DNA from: Hymenobacter tibetensis
Lineage (GTDB): Bacteria; Bacteroidota; Bacteroidia; Cytophagales; Hymenobacteraceae
NCBI RefSeq assembly: GCF_022827545.1
Contig: NZ_CP094669.1
Location: forward strand, 5,672,711-5,736,710
Length of the DNA: 64,000 nucleotides
Direction of reading: 5' to 3'
The notes under the pieces are model-generated. The model had not been told where the DNA came from. It worked only from the letters and a program-made list of their open reading frames with translations, and did no database searches. This document shows positions 33,517-42,345 of the stretch, piece after piece. The first letter of the stretch is position 1. The number at the start of each line of letters is the position of its first letter. The position numbers were made by a program, and so were the translations under genes.

Positions 33517-35385
33517 ATGTTTCAGCAAGAAGAATACGACGTTATTGTAGTAGGAGCGGGCCACGCGGGCTGTGAGGCCGCCGCGGCTGCCGCTAATTTG
33601 GGCTCCAAAGTCCTGCTCGTAACGATGAACATGAACACCATCGCGCAGATGTCGTGCAACCCGGCTATGGGTGGCGTGGCTAAAGGCCAGATTGTGCGCG
33701 AAGTGGACGCTTTGGGCGGCCAGTCGGGCATTATCACCGACAAGACGATGATTCAGTTTCGGATGCTGAACCGCTCGAAAGGCCCCGCCATGTGGAGCCC
33801 CCGGGCGCAGTCGGACCGGATGCGCTTTGCCGAGGAGTGGCGCAATACGCTCGAACAAACGCTAAACGTGGACTTCTGGCAGGAAGCCGTAATGGGCTTA
33901 TTAGTAGAAAACGATACGGTCGTGGGCGTGAAAACCCAACTCGGTATCGAGTTCCGTAGCAAAGCGGTGGTGCTCACCAACGGCACCTTCCTGAACGGCC
34001 TGATTCATATTGGCGAGAAAAACTTCGGGGGTGGCCGCGCCGCCGAGCGTGGTAGCACCGGTATCACCGAGCAGCTCAAAGAGCTAGGCTTTGAGGCGGG
34101 CCGCATGAAAACCGGTACCCCTCCCCGCGTAGACGGCCGCAGCCTCGACTACTCGAAAATGGAAGAGCAGCCCGGCGACGAGGCACCCAGCAAATTCAGC
34201 TACCTGCCCACGCCGCCGCTGGCCAAGCAGCGCCCGTGCTACATCACCTACACCAACTCCGAGGTGCACGACATCCTGCGCGAAGGCTTCGAAAAGTCGC
34301 CGATGTTCCAGGGCCGCATCAAGGGCTTGGGGCCACGCTATTGCCCATCGGTAGAAGACAAAATCAACCGCTTCGCTGACAAGGACCGGCACCAGATTTT
34401 TGTGGAGCCGGAAGGCTGGAGTACGGTGGAAGTGTACGTGAACGGTTTTTCGAGCAGCTTGCCCGAGGACGTGCAATATCGCGCCCTGCGCAAAATTGCG
34501 GGTTTCGAGAAAGCCAAGATGTTCCGGCCCGGCTACGCCATCGAGTATGACTTCTTCCCACCAACGCAGCTTAACCTCACGCTGGAAACCAAGCAAGTAC
34601 GCAACCTGTATTTCGCGGGCCAGATCAACGGCACCACAGGCTACGAGGAAGCTGCTTGCCAGGGCCTCATGGCTGGCATCAACGCCCACAACCGCGTGCA
34701 CGGCAAAGACCCCTTCATCCTGAAGCGGAGCGAAGCCTACATCGGTGTGCTCATCGACGACCTCGTCAACAAAGGCACCGACGAGCCCTACCGCATGTTT
34801 ACGAGCCGCGCCGAGCACCGCATCTTACTGCGCCAGGATAACGCCGACCTGCGTCTGACGCCCCTTGGTTACGCAATTGGGCTGGCTTCGGAAGAGCGGA
34901 TGGAGTTGGTGCGCGAGAAAGAGCGCCAAACCAGCGAGGTGGTGGATACGCTGAAAAACTTCGCCATTGAGCCCGCCGAAATCAACGGATTGCTAACGGA
35001 ACAGGGGTCGGCTACTATCACCGAGAAAACCCGTGCCATCAACCTGCTGCGCCGCCCCAACATCGAGTTGGCTACCCTCACGAGCGTGCTGCCGGGCCTT
35101 ACGCTGGCCTTGGCGCCGTACGGCCCCGAGGCGCTAGAGCAAGCCGTGATTCTGGTGAAGTACGAAACCTATATCGAGAAGGAAAATCAGCAAGCCATCC
35201 GGGCCGCGGAGCTAGAAAACTTCGTAATTCAGGGCCGCCTTGATTACAAAGCCATGCCGGCCCTGTCGCACGAAGCCCGCGAAAAGCTGCTCAAAGTGCA
35301 GCCCGAAACTATTGGCCAGGCTGCCCGCATCAGCGGCGTTTCGCCCGCCGATATTTCGGTGCTCATGGTGTACCTTGGCCGATGA
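33517..35385 (+). CDS. mnmG: tRNA uridine-5-carboxymethylaminomethyl modification enzyme MnmG
   Basis: 622 residues from the ATG at 33517 ('MFQQEEYDVIVVGAGHAGCE'); the frame is open further upstream, but the FAD-binding strand must start here. The motif GAGHAGCE is at 13-20. 'GQIVREVDALGG', 'RSKGPAMWSPRAQSDR', 'LTNGTFLNGLIHIGE' and 'INGTTGYEEAACQGLMAG' are MnmG signatures, and the C-terminal helical domain that binds MnmE and tRNA ends 'GVSPADISVLMVYLGR'. With MnmE it makes the cmnm5 group at wobble U34. The gene is often close to oriC in bacteria; here the DnaA-box cluster starts 3.6 kb downstream. Its stop overlaps the next gene by four bases. Confidence 0.98.
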   Translation: MFQQEEYDVIVVGAGHAGCEAAAAAANLGSKVLLVTMNMNTIAQMSCNPAMGGVAKGQIVREVDALGGQSGIITDKTMIQFRMLNRSKGPAMWSPRAQSDRMRFAEEWRNTLEQTLNVDFWQEAVMGLLVENDTVVGVKTQLGIEFRSKAVVLTNGTFLNGLIHIGEKNFGGGRAAERGSTGITEQLKELGFEAGRMKTGTPPRVDGRSLDYSKMEEQPGDEAPSKFSYLPTPPLAKQRPCYITYTNSEVHDILREGFEKSPMFQGRIKGLGPRYCPSVEDKINRFADKDRHQIFVEPEGWSTVEVYVNGFSSSLPEDVQYRALRKIAGFEKAKMFRPGYAIEYDFFPPTQLNLTLETKQVRNLYFAGQINGTTGYEEAACQGLMAGINAHNRVHGKDPFILKRSEAYIGVLIDDLVNKGTDEPYRMFTSRAEHRILLRQDNADLRLTPLGYAIGLASEERMELVREKERQTSEVVDTLKNFAIEPAEINGLLTEQGSATITEKTRAINLLRRPNIELATLTSVLPGLTLALAPYGPEALEQAVILVKYETYIEKENQQAIRAAELENFVIQGRLDYKAMPALSHEAREKLLKVQPETIGQAARISGVSPADISVLMVYLGR

Positions 35386-35774
35386 AACTGGGAACGGTAA
35401 TTAGCTACCGTTCCCGTTTCTTGCTCCTGACGGGCATACTAACCGGGCTTGTTCTGGGTGGTTCATCAGTCGGGTTGCTTCTAGATCACCGATTTGCGGA
35501 GCGCTATTTGTGGCTAGGCTTTCTAACGCTAGGTTGCTGGCTGATGTTGGCCGTGCAAGCATTCCTTGCCGTTGTCGTTATGGTTCGTCGGCTACTAGGT
35601 CGGCGTTGGGTTTCAGCATTGGGCTGGCTTCTGTTGGTGGGTTTGGGTGCCGGAGTTTTGGGCGCAACGCTGCTACCAGTGACGGTGCTGTGCGGGGGCG
35701 GCGTCTCGGTTGGAGAACCGCCACCAGGCAATCCAGAGCAAATAGAGGCTGACCGTTTGTCTGAATTCAAGTAG
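35382..35774 (+). CDS. small hypothetical membrane protein coupled to mnmG
   Basis: 130 residues with three predicted membrane helices (about 12-33, 42-66, 77-98) separated by short basic loops ('VRRLLGRRW'). The C-terminal 30 residues are polar (GEPPPGNPEQIEADRLSEFK). The ATG overlaps the mnmG stop (ATGA), so it is translated from the same mRNA. No family was recognised. A link to tRNA modification is not implied by the sequence. Confidence 0.55.
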   Translation: MKLGTVISYRSRFLLLTGILTGLVLGGSSVGLLLDHRFAERYLWLGFLTLGCWLMLAVQAFLAVVVMVRRLLGRRWVSALGWLLLVGLGAGVLGATLLPVTVLCGGGVSVGEPPPGNPEQIEADRLSEFK

Positions 35775-35799
35775 CTGCCTGACTATAGCCTCAAAAGTC

Positions 35800-35807
35800 T
35801 ATTTTTG
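35800..35807 (+). promoter_or_regulatory. putative minus-7 promoter element
   Basis: TATTTTTG fits TAnnTTTG. It lies 62 bases before the GTG start of the methyltransferase gene; a GCAGCCTGA/TCAGGCTGC hairpin (35825-35848) sits between them. Confidence 0.4.
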
Positions 35808-35824
35808 CTAATGCAACCTAAACG

Positions 35825-35848
35825 GCAGCCTGATGCAAGTCAGGCTGC
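35825..35848 (+). terminator. short hairpin before the methyltransferase gene
   Basis: GCAGCCTGA (35825-35833) and TCAGGCTGC (35840-35848) form a perfect 9-bp stem with a six-base loop. There is no real T-tract (TTCGCTT follows), so terminator function is uncertain. Confidence 0.4.
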
Positions 35849-35868
35849 TTCGCTTATAGTCTGAACCT

Positions 35869-36762
35869 GTGTCTTACGAACGATTGGAGAAGTGCCCGGT
35901 TTGCGGCAAAACGGAGTTTCGCAACAAGCTGGTAGTGGAAGACAAATCGGTGAGCAAGGAAAGCTTTGCCATTCAGCAGTGCGAAGCGTGCAGTTTTCAG
36001 TTCACCAATCCTCGGCCCGACGCGGCCCACATTGGCCGGTATTACGAGTCCGACGACTATGTGTCGCATAACAGCGGTGCCGCGGGCGTCATCAACCAAG
36101 CCTACAAAGTAGCGCGCTTTTTCACGTTGCGGCGGAAGGTGGGGCTCATCAACAAGCTGGCGCCGCGCAAAGGCCGCCTGTTTGATTATGGCTGCGGAAC
36201 AGGTCATTTTCTGGAAGCTGCCAAGAACAATGGTTGGCAGGTAGCTGGCTGGGAACCCAATGTCCGGGCCCGTGAAGAAGCCTCGCGCCGGGCCGGCCAG
36301 CCGATTGGCACCGAAAGCCTAGCTTCCTTCGAGAGCGGCAGCTTCGACGCCATTACGCTGTGGCACGTGCTCGAACACGTACACGAGCTCAATGAAACCC
36401 TTCAGCAACTGGTAAGCTTACTGAAACCCGACGGGGTACTGTTAATAGCCGTGCCCAACGTGGAAAGCCTCGATGCCCAACACTATCGGCAAGACTGGGC
36501 CGCCTACGATGTGCCGCGCCATCTCTACCATTTCAGCTTGAAAACCATGACGCAGCTGCTCAAGAGGCACAAGCTGACGGTGGTAGATACGCTACCCATG
36601 GCGCTAGATGCCTATTACGTGAGCATGCTCAGCGAAAAGCACAAAGCCGAGCGGGGAGGAGGAATCGTGTCGGTGCTGAAGGCCGGATACAAGTCCAACC
36701 AGTACGCAGCGCAGCACGAGGGCCAGTACTCCAGCTTGATTTACGTGGCCGCCAAGCGCTGA
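35869..36762 (+). CDS. class I SAM-dependent methyltransferase with N-terminal zinc ribbon
   Basis: 297 residues from a GTG start at 35869. The N-terminus has a zinc ribbon, 'CPVC' (9-12) and 'CEAC' (38-41). The Rossmann methyltransferase follows: motif I 'LFDYGCGTGHFLEAA' (SAM loop 106-112), motif II acidic 'VAGWEPN', motif IV 'FDAITLWHVLEHVHE', and post I 'LLKPDGVLLIAVPN'. Proteins of this layout methylate sugars or lipids, or act in ubiquinone-like pathways; the substrate is not evident. It is followed within six bases by the small membrane protein gene and then the Ig-like lipoprotein gene, forming a likely operon. Confidence 0.85.
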   Translation: MSYERLEKCPVCGKTEFRNKLVVEDKSVSKESFAIQQCEACSFQFTNPRPDAAHIGRYYESDDYVSHNSGAAGVINQAYKVARFFTLRRKVGLINKLAPRKGRLFDYGCGTGHFLEAAKNNGWQVAGWEPNVRAREEASRRAGQPIGTESLASFESGSFDAITLWHVLEHVHELNETLQQLVSLLKPDGVLLIAVPNVESLDAQHYRQDWAAYDVPRHLYHFSLKTMTQLLKRHKLTVVDTLPMALDAYYVSMLSEKHKAERGGGIVSVLKAGYKSNQYAAQHEGQYSSLIYVAAKR

Positions 36763-36768
36763 TTGTAG

Positions 36769-37101
36769 ATGGGGCTGCCAGCTAGATACGTATTTGGGTC
36801 GTTGCTGGCACTGCCCCTCCATGCTGGTGGGGTAGGGGAGGGCCACCCGTCTGACGCCGGCGCAACAGCCACTGCCGCATATACTCGGCAGCATACGCAC
36901 GTTGTGGTTAGCATAGCGCCCGACACCACTCGGAAGTCACTTTCCGCGGATACCACGCGCCGCCCGGCCCTCGTTCCTGATACGACCACCGTGCCGGCTG
37001 ATGAAGACCACCCGACCCGCAAAACCACTGTATGGACCGTGCTGGCCATTGCGGCACTAACTATTTCCACGCTTCTGCTTTATAATGTCCGTTCGCGCTA
37101 A
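36769..37101 (+). CDS. small hypothetical protein with C-terminal membrane anchor
   Basis: 110 residues. The first 20 residues are mildly hydrophobic and may be a signal peptide. The middle is Thr/Asp-rich and disordered ('APDTTRKSLSADTTRRPALVPDTTTVP'). A single membrane helix at about 86-105 ('TVWTVLAIAALTISTLLLYNV') ends the protein. It lies six bases after the methyltransferase and overlaps the next gene by 17 bases. The regular operon spacing supports it as real. No family was recognised. Confidence 0.5.
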   Translation: MGLPARYVFGSLLALPLHAGGVGEGHPSDAGATATAAYTRQHTHVVVSIAPDTTRKSLSADTTRRPALVPDTTTVPADEDHPTRKTTVWTVLAIAALTISTLLLYNVRSR

Positions 37102-38710
37102 CCTTCTTTTTCTGCTCGCTGCTGGTGCTGGGCTGGCTGGCTGTGCTTCCATTAGTTCGCCTACCGGCGGGGAGAAGGACATTATTCCGCCCACGCTGGA
37201 AAGCTCAACTCCCCCAAATGGCAGCCGCAACTACAAAGGCCAAGTGGTGCGGTTGGTATTCTCTGAGTCGGTGCAGCTCAAAGACCTCAACAAGAACCTC
37301 ATCATTTCGCCGGCCTTACCCGAAGACAACCCCTACAAACTCCGGGAAGACCGCACGTCTATTTCTCTGCTCTTCGATAAGCCGCTCGACCCGAACACCA
37401 CCTATTCGTTTAATTTCGGCAATGCCGTTACCGACATCACCGAAAGCAACCCGGCAACGAATGTTGTAGTGAGCTTCAGCACGGGCGCCGTGCTTGATTC
37501 GGGCGCCGTGCGTGGCAGCGTTCGGGAGTTGCTGACCGACAAGCCGGCCGATGCGGTTTCGGTGTTGATGTACCCCGAATCCGATACGGCGGGGGTGCGC
37601 CGCGGGCGGCCTTACTACCTGGCCCGCGCCGACAAAAACGGAGCATTTGCGCTGCGTAACCTGAAAGCCGGCCGCTACCGTATCTACGCTTTGGCCGACA
37701 AAAACCAGAACACCCGCTACAACGAGGGCGAGAAGATAGCCTACCTCCCCGATTTCATTACCGTTGGCCCCCGGCCCGATTCGGTTCAGTTGCTACTAGT
37801 ACGGCCCGATGCGCGCCGGCCCATCATCAACAGCCGGCAGGGCACTTTTTCGCAGTTCCGGGTAACCTACGGGGAAGGCCTACGGACGGCCGTTATTTCC
37901 TCGCTCGGCGCAGCTGCTACACCGCCACAGCTCACCGAGGCACTGCAACTCGCTGAGCAAGGCCGCGTGGTGGCACTGTTCAAGACCCCAACGCTAACCG
38001 AGGGACGCTACTTATTAGCCGCCACCGATAGTGCCGGCAACGTCTCCCGCGACACGGTGAACGTACGATTTCCCGGCACGGCTCCCACCAAACGCGCCCC
38101 AGTCTATTCTGTGGATGGGGCGCCGCGCGATGTGTATCGGCAAGGAGAAGTGCGCTTTTTGTTCACTGAACCCGTGCGGGTAGCCCCCGGCAAACCCTTT
38201 GCGTTGCTGCAAGAAGACTCCACTGCTACCCGACGCCCCCTTACGCTGCCGACCAATGGCACCTTGAGTCCCGACCGGACCCGCCTCACGGTGCTCCTAG
38301 ACACCAAAGCCAAAAAGACGGTTACCATCACGCTTGACACCCTGAACCTGACCACCGTTACGGGACAAAACCTGGGTGCCAAGCCGCTGCGCTTGCGCGT
38401 AACCGACCAAGCCACCTACGGCAGCCTAGCGGGTACCATCCAAACCAAGTACAAGCGCTACGAAGTGCAGCTTCTCGATTCGCAAGGCAAAGTGGTTGCC
38501 ACCCTCGACAGCCCCAAAGGCACCTTTCGCTTCGACCGGCTGCTACCGGCTGTCTACACGTTCCGGGTGTTGATTGATGCTGATGGCGACGGCCGCTGGC
38601 GGGGCGGTGACCCTGAACTCCTGGTACCCGCCGAACCCATTTACATCCGGCCGAAGTCGGAGCAGGTGCGCGTCAATTTCGAGCTAGAAGATATCAAGCT
38701 GGTTTTCTAA
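37085..38710 (+). CDS. Ig-like (Big_5) domain lipoprotein
   Basis: 541 residues. The signal peptide ends in lipobox 'GLAGC' (Cys20). 'SPTGGEKDIIPPTLESSTPPNGS' leads into a bacterial Ig-like Big_5 domain (about 35-135; '..KPLDPNTTYSFNFGNAVTDITESNP'). A CarboxypepD/prealbumin-like module with 'NGAFALRNLKAGRYRIYALADKNQNTRYNEGEKIAY' follows, then further beta domains, and the end has another 'LPAVYTFRVLIDADGDGRW' module. This is a common conserved Bacteroidota envelope lipoprotein of unknown role. It overlaps the preceding small protein gene and is the last gene before the DnaA-box cluster, with a strong terminator after it. Confidence 0.8.
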   Translation: MSVRANLLFLLAAGAGLAGCASISSPTGGEKDIIPPTLESSTPPNGSRNYKGQVVRLVFSESVQLKDLNKNLIISPALPEDNPYKLREDRTSISLLFDKPLDPNTTYSFNFGNAVTDITESNPATNVVVSFSTGAVLDSGAVRGSVRELLTDKPADAVSVLMYPESDTAGVRRGRPYYLARADKNGAFALRNLKAGRYRIYALADKNQNTRYNEGEKIAYLPDFITVGPRPDSVQLLLVRPDARRPIINSRQGTFSQFRVTYGEGLRTAVISSLGAAATPPQLTEALQLAEQGRVVALFKTPTLTEGRYLLAATDSAGNVSRDTVNVRFPGTAPTKRAPVYSVDGAPRDVYRQGEVRFLFTEPVRVAPGKPFALLQEDSTATRRPLTLPTNGTLSPDRTRLTVLLDTKAKKTVTITLDTLNLTTVTGQNLGAKPLRLRVTDQATYGSLAGTIQTKYKRYEVQLLDSQGKVVATLDSPKGTFRFDRLLPAVYTFRVLIDADGDGRWRGGDPELLVPAEPIYIRPKSEQVRVNFELEDIKLVF

Positions 38711-38731
38711 TCACCGGCTGGTTTGCAGTAT

Positions 38732-38769
38732 GCCTACTGTGTGCCCATGGCTGCACAGTAGGCTTTTTT
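38732..38769 (+). terminator. rho-independent terminator
   Basis: GCCTACTGTG (38732-38741) pairs with CACAGTAGGC (38754-38763), followed by TTTTTT. It insulates the candidate origin from the upstream operon. Confidence 0.9.
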
Positions 38770-38954
38770 ATGCCCTTAGAAGTTACTTTCAGCAGCTAGA
38801 AAACAGGCTGATTAACTGGAAACGGCGTTTTTCAGCTTTCTTACTCGGGCTGCTTTTTGTGTCTTACGTAGCAAAACGACTTGTCAAGGAGTTTTTCAAC
38901 GGGCAGTAGCCTGCTTTCCACAACTACAAAGGGCTGTTTCAAGTTACTGAGGCT

Positions 38955-39425
38955 TGTTTCCGGGGCTTATCCACAGCAAATCCACAGGCTTATCCACTAT
39001 ATCCCGTTTATCGGACATAACCTGTGGATAACACTGGGGAGAAGTGGGGATAATCGGTGTAGAAAAATAGGATAAGTTTTTTTGCGCTTCTCGCATCCCG
39101 TACAGCTCCCTTTTTACACACACCCTTGGTGGATAAGGGTGGATAACTCCACACGTTTTTCGACGCTGTCCACATCCCACAAAAGTGTGAATTGTGGATT
39201 AGTGGATAACTGATGTGGATTGTTAAAAACTAGGTTAAGTAATTATAAATCAATGAAATGATATGCACACACCCTGTTGATAGACGGTGCATAACGCCGA
39301 GGCTATGCACAAGTTATCCGTGGTGTGGATTACTCTCATTTGTTGTCCACTTATACACAGCCCTAACGACAGGGATAAAAAAGATTTCTTAAAATTTCTT
39401 CTTTTAAAAAGTTATTAACCTTGTG
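38955..39425. other. candidate chromosomal replication origin (oriC): DnaA-box cluster plus AT-rich tract
   Basis: Non-coding region with boxes fitting TTATNCACA at 38967-38975 (plus), 39023-39031 (minus, TGTGGATAA) and 39351-39359 (TTATACACA), and TTTTACACA at 39112-39120. One-mismatch boxes are at 38990, 39045, 39128, 39138, 39193, 39201, 39261, 39286, 39303 and 39324. An A/T-only-like tract follows at about 39375-39418 (runs of AAAA, TTTCTT, TTAAAA), a good candidate for the unwinding element. It is bounded on the left by a strong terminator. mnmG, a frequent oriC neighbour, is 3.6 kb away; dnaA is not in the window. Confidence 0.75.
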
Positions 39426-39600
39426 GACAACCCAGCCGGGCTCAAAAAAAAGGCGAGGTGGTTTCTCGCGTTCAAGATGGAAGGCTGTCGGGGCAAGCAG
39501 GCCGAACACCGTTGGGTGGAGCATGTGGAAAAGCGGGCGCTTGTCCAATCATCTTATTCCGGGCACGGCGCGTATACACCTAACACCTCTTTCGCCCTAT

Positions 39601-40092
39601 ATGCCCTTCGACTACGACCTTGATTTTCGCACCGTAGATTTTCGGAAGCATCCCGAACTCTACCGCGTAGGCAAAGGCGAACAGGGGGTGCTGCTGGTAC
39701 AGCCCTATAAAGGGGAGATTCTGCCCCACTGGCGCTTCCGAACCCCAGAAGTGGCACGGGAGTCGGCCGATACTATCTACGGCCTGTTTGAGGCCTATCT
39801 GAAGGCCGAAGACTTTGTAGGGGCCGACATGGCCCGCAAGTTTCTGCAAATGGGGTTCACCAGGTCGCGGCGCTACGCCAACCACAAAGGCGGCAAGAAA
39901 TACGATGGCCCCGTACCCGACGACAAGAAAGGCCAAAGCGGAGCCCACGGCCGCGCCGAGCTACCCCGCTCTCCTGAAGACGCCGAAAAGGCCGAGGCTG
40001 CTGTCATTTTCAAACTGAAGTGGGACCAGGCCAAGCAGCACCCCGACTACCTACGCCAGATGGCCGATTTTAAAACCCGCTACGGGAAGTGA
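39601..40092 (+). CDS. DUF4385-family protein
   Basis: 163 residues from the ATG at 39601 ('MPFDYDLDFRTVDFRKHPELYRVGKGEQGVLLVQPYKGE'); the frame extends upstream into the AT-rich tract, but that part is not protein-like. The core 'LPHWRFRTPEVARESADTIYGLFEAYLKAEDFVGADMARKFLQMGFTRSRRYANHKGGKKY' matches the DUF4385 family as I know it. The C-terminus is helical and charged. The function is unknown. It is the first gene to the right of the candidate origin, transcribed away from it. Confidence 0.75.
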   Translation: MPFDYDLDFRTVDFRKHPELYRVGKGEQGVLLVQPYKGEILPHWRFRTPEVARESADTIYGLFEAYLKAEDFVGADMARKFLQMGFTRSRRYANHKGGKKYDGPVPDDKKGQSGAHGRAELPRSPEDAEKAEAAVIFKLKWDQAKQHPDYLRQMADFKTRYGK

Positions 40093-40104
40093 AACCCGTT
40101 TGGC

Positions 40105-40112
40105 TACCTTTA
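40105..40112 (+). promoter_or_regulatory. putative minus-7 promoter element
   Basis: TACCTTTA, close to TAnnTTTG, lies 45 bases before the ATG at 40157. Confidence 0.35.
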
Positions 40113-40156
40113 CCCTCTCCTTCCAACAGACTCTTTCCACCATAACCACTGCCACC

Positions 40157-40639
40157 ATGGACACCACTCAACATTCTTCCGGTACCGAAGAAAATGAAAT
40201 CATACTAGGCACGGGCATGGGGCCGCTCCGTTTTGGGGCCACCATGGACCAGGTGCGTGCCCTGATGGGCGAGCCCGAAGAAATTGAAGAATCAGAAGAG
40301 GAAGACGAGTTCGAACACCAAGCCTGGAACTACCTCGAAGAAGGCTACTCACTTTACTTCGACCGCGAAGACGACTATCGCCTAAGCTGTATCGAAACCG
40401 ACCACCCCGGCATGCGCCTGTTTGGCGAAGCCATCCACGGCAAATCGCCGGAGCAGATCCAGGAACTCATGCGCCAGCACGGCTACGAAGCTAGCGAGGT
40501 GGAAAAGATGGATACCGGCGAAATGCGAGTGTCTTACGAGAAAGAGATGATTGACCTATACTTCGATGAGGACGAGCTTCAGTTTGTCAACTTTGGCGTC
40601 TTTATTTCGGAAGACTTGGACGTACAGTGGCCAGCATAA
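40157..40639 (+). CDS. hypothetical acidic protein
   Basis: 160 residues from the ATG at 40157, the first ATG after a promoter-like TACCTTTA; a longer frame from 40100 has no better support. The protein is very acidic (the stretch 'EPEEIEESEEEDEFEHQ'). It begins 'ILGTGMGPLRFGATMDQVRALMGEPEE', which is the pattern of small SMI1/'immunity-like' or DUF-type proteins whose first helix reads G.S..EV...LG.P. The exact family is not recognised. It lies between the candidate origin and the second pair of DnaA boxes. Confidence 0.6.
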   Translation: MDTTQHSSGTEENEIILGTGMGPLRFGATMDQVRALMGEPEEIEESEEEDEFEHQAWNYLEEGYSLYFDREDDYRLSCIETDHPGMRLFGEAIHGKSPEQIQELMRQHGYEASEVEKMDTGEMRVSYEKEMIDLYFDEDELQFVNFGVFISEDLDVQWPA

Positions 40640-40646
40640 CTCCCAC

Positions 40647-40689
40647 TTATCCACAAAACAGCTTGTTTTGCCTGTGGATAAGTGGATAA
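40647..40689. other. second small cluster of DnaA boxes
   Basis: TTATCCACA (40647-40655) and TGTGGATAA (40673-40681) are perfect boxes in opposite orientation, followed at once by AGTGGATAA (40681-40689). With AAACA/TGTTTT inside, the pair also forms a hairpin just after the preceding gene's stop, so it may serve as a terminator too. Confidence 0.55.
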
Positions 40690-40780
40690 CTGCTTGATTT
40701 ATCAAGTATTGAGGTTTAAATATATCTAGCTAAGGCGCAGGTAACCTCGCTTGTTGTCTCAAATTGAGAATCCACTTAAC

Positions 40781-40813
40781 AAAAAAAGCCGCTCTATCAT
40801 AGAGCGGCTTTTT
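40781..40813. terminator. bidirectional terminator
   Basis: AAAAAAAGCCGCTCTA, loop TCA, then TAGAGCGGCTTTTT. It is a perfect stem between the acidic protein gene and the convergent pit gene. Confidence 0.95.
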
Positions 40814-40875
40814 GCATTTATACGTGAGACAACCAGCTGGCCTACAAAGCAAGGCGCTATCTGGCTGGCACTGAA

Positions 40876-42279
40876 CTACCCGAGGATGGCTCGGAACAAC
40901 AAGAACAAGCCACCTGACAAGGCCATTGTAACGGGCAAAGTAAGCACCCAGGCCAAGGCAATGTTGCGGACCATTTGCGGGTTCAAATTCTTGATACCGC
41001 GGTTGGCTACCATCGAGCCCGCAATGGAAGACGACAACACGTGCGTGGTTGACGACGGCAGGTTGTAAGCAGTGGAAAGGCCAATCATAGTAGCCGTAAT
41101 CAGTTCCGAGGAAGCGCCCTGGGCATACGTCAGGTGCTCCTTACCAATTCGCTCTCCAATGGTTTTCACAATGCGCTGCCACCCAATCATGGTGCCCAAG
41201 CCCAGTGAAACCGACACAATCAGCAACACCCACGTAGGGGCATAGTCAGTGAAGGTGCGCATCTTGGTTATGGAGGCATTCAGTGTTTCCCGGTCCACAC
41301 TGCTTAGGCTTACCTTGTCGCTGCCTTGGAGCTTCTTGGCTTGATTGCTCAGCAGCAGAATAGCTTTGCGAATCTGGAAACGAGCGTTCTGCGGCAGCTG
41401 GGTAACCTCGGTCTTGTTGGTGAAAATGGAATCCAGCGAATTGGTTTGGAGGCGGATGTTGCTAACTGCCGCCCGGTCGTCGGTGCTCAAGTCACCGGGG
41501 TTCAGCTTCTGCATTACCTGTTCCACCTTTACCAGCGAGTCGCGCATGTCCAGGGGGTTCTTGGTATGGTCGAGCGCGAAGAAAGTTGGCACGATACCAA
41601 TCAGAATCAGCATCACGAGGCCCACGCCTTTCTGGCCGTCGTTGGAGCCGTGGAAGTAGCTTACCAGCGTACAAGTAGCCACCAGAATCAGGCGAATCCA
41701 GAGCGGTGGTGGCTTGTGTTTGTGCGGCTCCTTGAAGATGGCCTTGTTGTCGACGAAGCGCTTGAGCAGGAACATCAGGAAGATGGTGAGCGAGAAACCA
41801 AACAGGGGCCCGATTAGCAGCGCCAATCCGGTTTCGCCTGCTTTGCTCCAGTTCACGGCCGCGCTACGAGTACCCGGCAGCAGCGTAAACGCAATACCAA
41901 CTCCCAGAATACTTCCGATGAGCGCGTGCGACGACGACGACGGCAGCCCGTAGTACCAAGTACCCACGTTCCAGATAATGGCGGCCAAAATGAGGGCGCC
42001 CACCATGGCAATGCCGTGGTAGACGTTCTGATCAACCAAACTTTCGACGGGCAATAAGTACACGATGCCCATGGCTACGCCAATACCGCCCGTTAGTACC
42101 CCAATGAAGTTCCAGAACGCCGACCAGACGACGGCCACCCACGGCCGCAAGGCGTTGGTGTAGATAACCGTGGCCACGGCATTGGCCGTGTCGTGGAATC
42201 CATTAACAAATTCAAATGCGCAGGCTGCTACCAAACAGACGATAAGCAGAATCAGCACATGAGGCTCTAAGCCAAGCAT
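40876..42279 (-). CDS. pit: PiT-family inorganic phosphate transporter
   Basis: 467 residues with about ten membrane helices. Both PiT signatures are visible: 'GFHDTANAVAT' (27-37) in the first repeat and 'GSNDGQKG' (about 210-217) in the second, plus 'LPSSSSHALIGSILG' and 'LPSSTTHVLSSSIAGS'. A hydrophilic central loop of about 130 residues (roughly 235-365) with helical heptads is larger than in E. coli PitA. It takes up phosphate with protons or Na+ through the inner membrane. The promoter TTG-N19-TACCTTTG lies just upstream (42316-42345), the best match to the Bacteroidota consensus in the window. Confidence 0.92.
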   Translation of the reverse strand: MLGLEPHVLILLIVCLVAACAFEFVNGFHDTANAVATVIYTNALRPWVAVVWSAFWNFIGVLTGGIGVAMGIVYLLPVESLVDQNVYHGIAMVGALILAAIIWNVGTWYYGLPSSSSHALIGSILGVGIAFTLLPGTRSAAVNWSKAGETGLALLIGPLFGFSLTIFLMFLLKRFVDNKAIFKEPHKHKPPPLWIRLILVATCTLVSYFHGSNDGQKGVGLVMLILIGIVPTFFALDHTKNPLDMRDSLVKVEQVMQKLNPGDLSTDDRAAVSNIRLQTNSLDSIFTNKTEVTQLPQNARFQIRKAILLLSNQAKKLQGSDKVSLSSVDRETLNASITKMRTFTDYAPTWVLLIVSVSLGLGTMIGWQRIVKTIGERIGKEHLTYAQGASSELITATMIGLSTAYNLPSSTTHVLSSSIAGSMVANRGIKNLNPQMVRNIALAWVLTLPVTMALSGGLFLLFRAILG

Positions 42280-42315
42280 AAAAGAAAATTTGGTGGAAAT
42301 TCAAATTTCAACAAT

Positions 42316-42345
42316 CAAAGGTAGGAGGGCCCTAAGGCGGAGCAA
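42316..42345 (-). promoter_or_regulatory. Bacteroidota promoter of pit, both elements
   Basis: On the minus strand TTG (42345-42343), a 19-base spacer, and TACCTTTG (42323-42316) match the minus-33/minus-7 consensus exactly. The pit ATG is 37 bases downstream. Confidence 0.75.
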
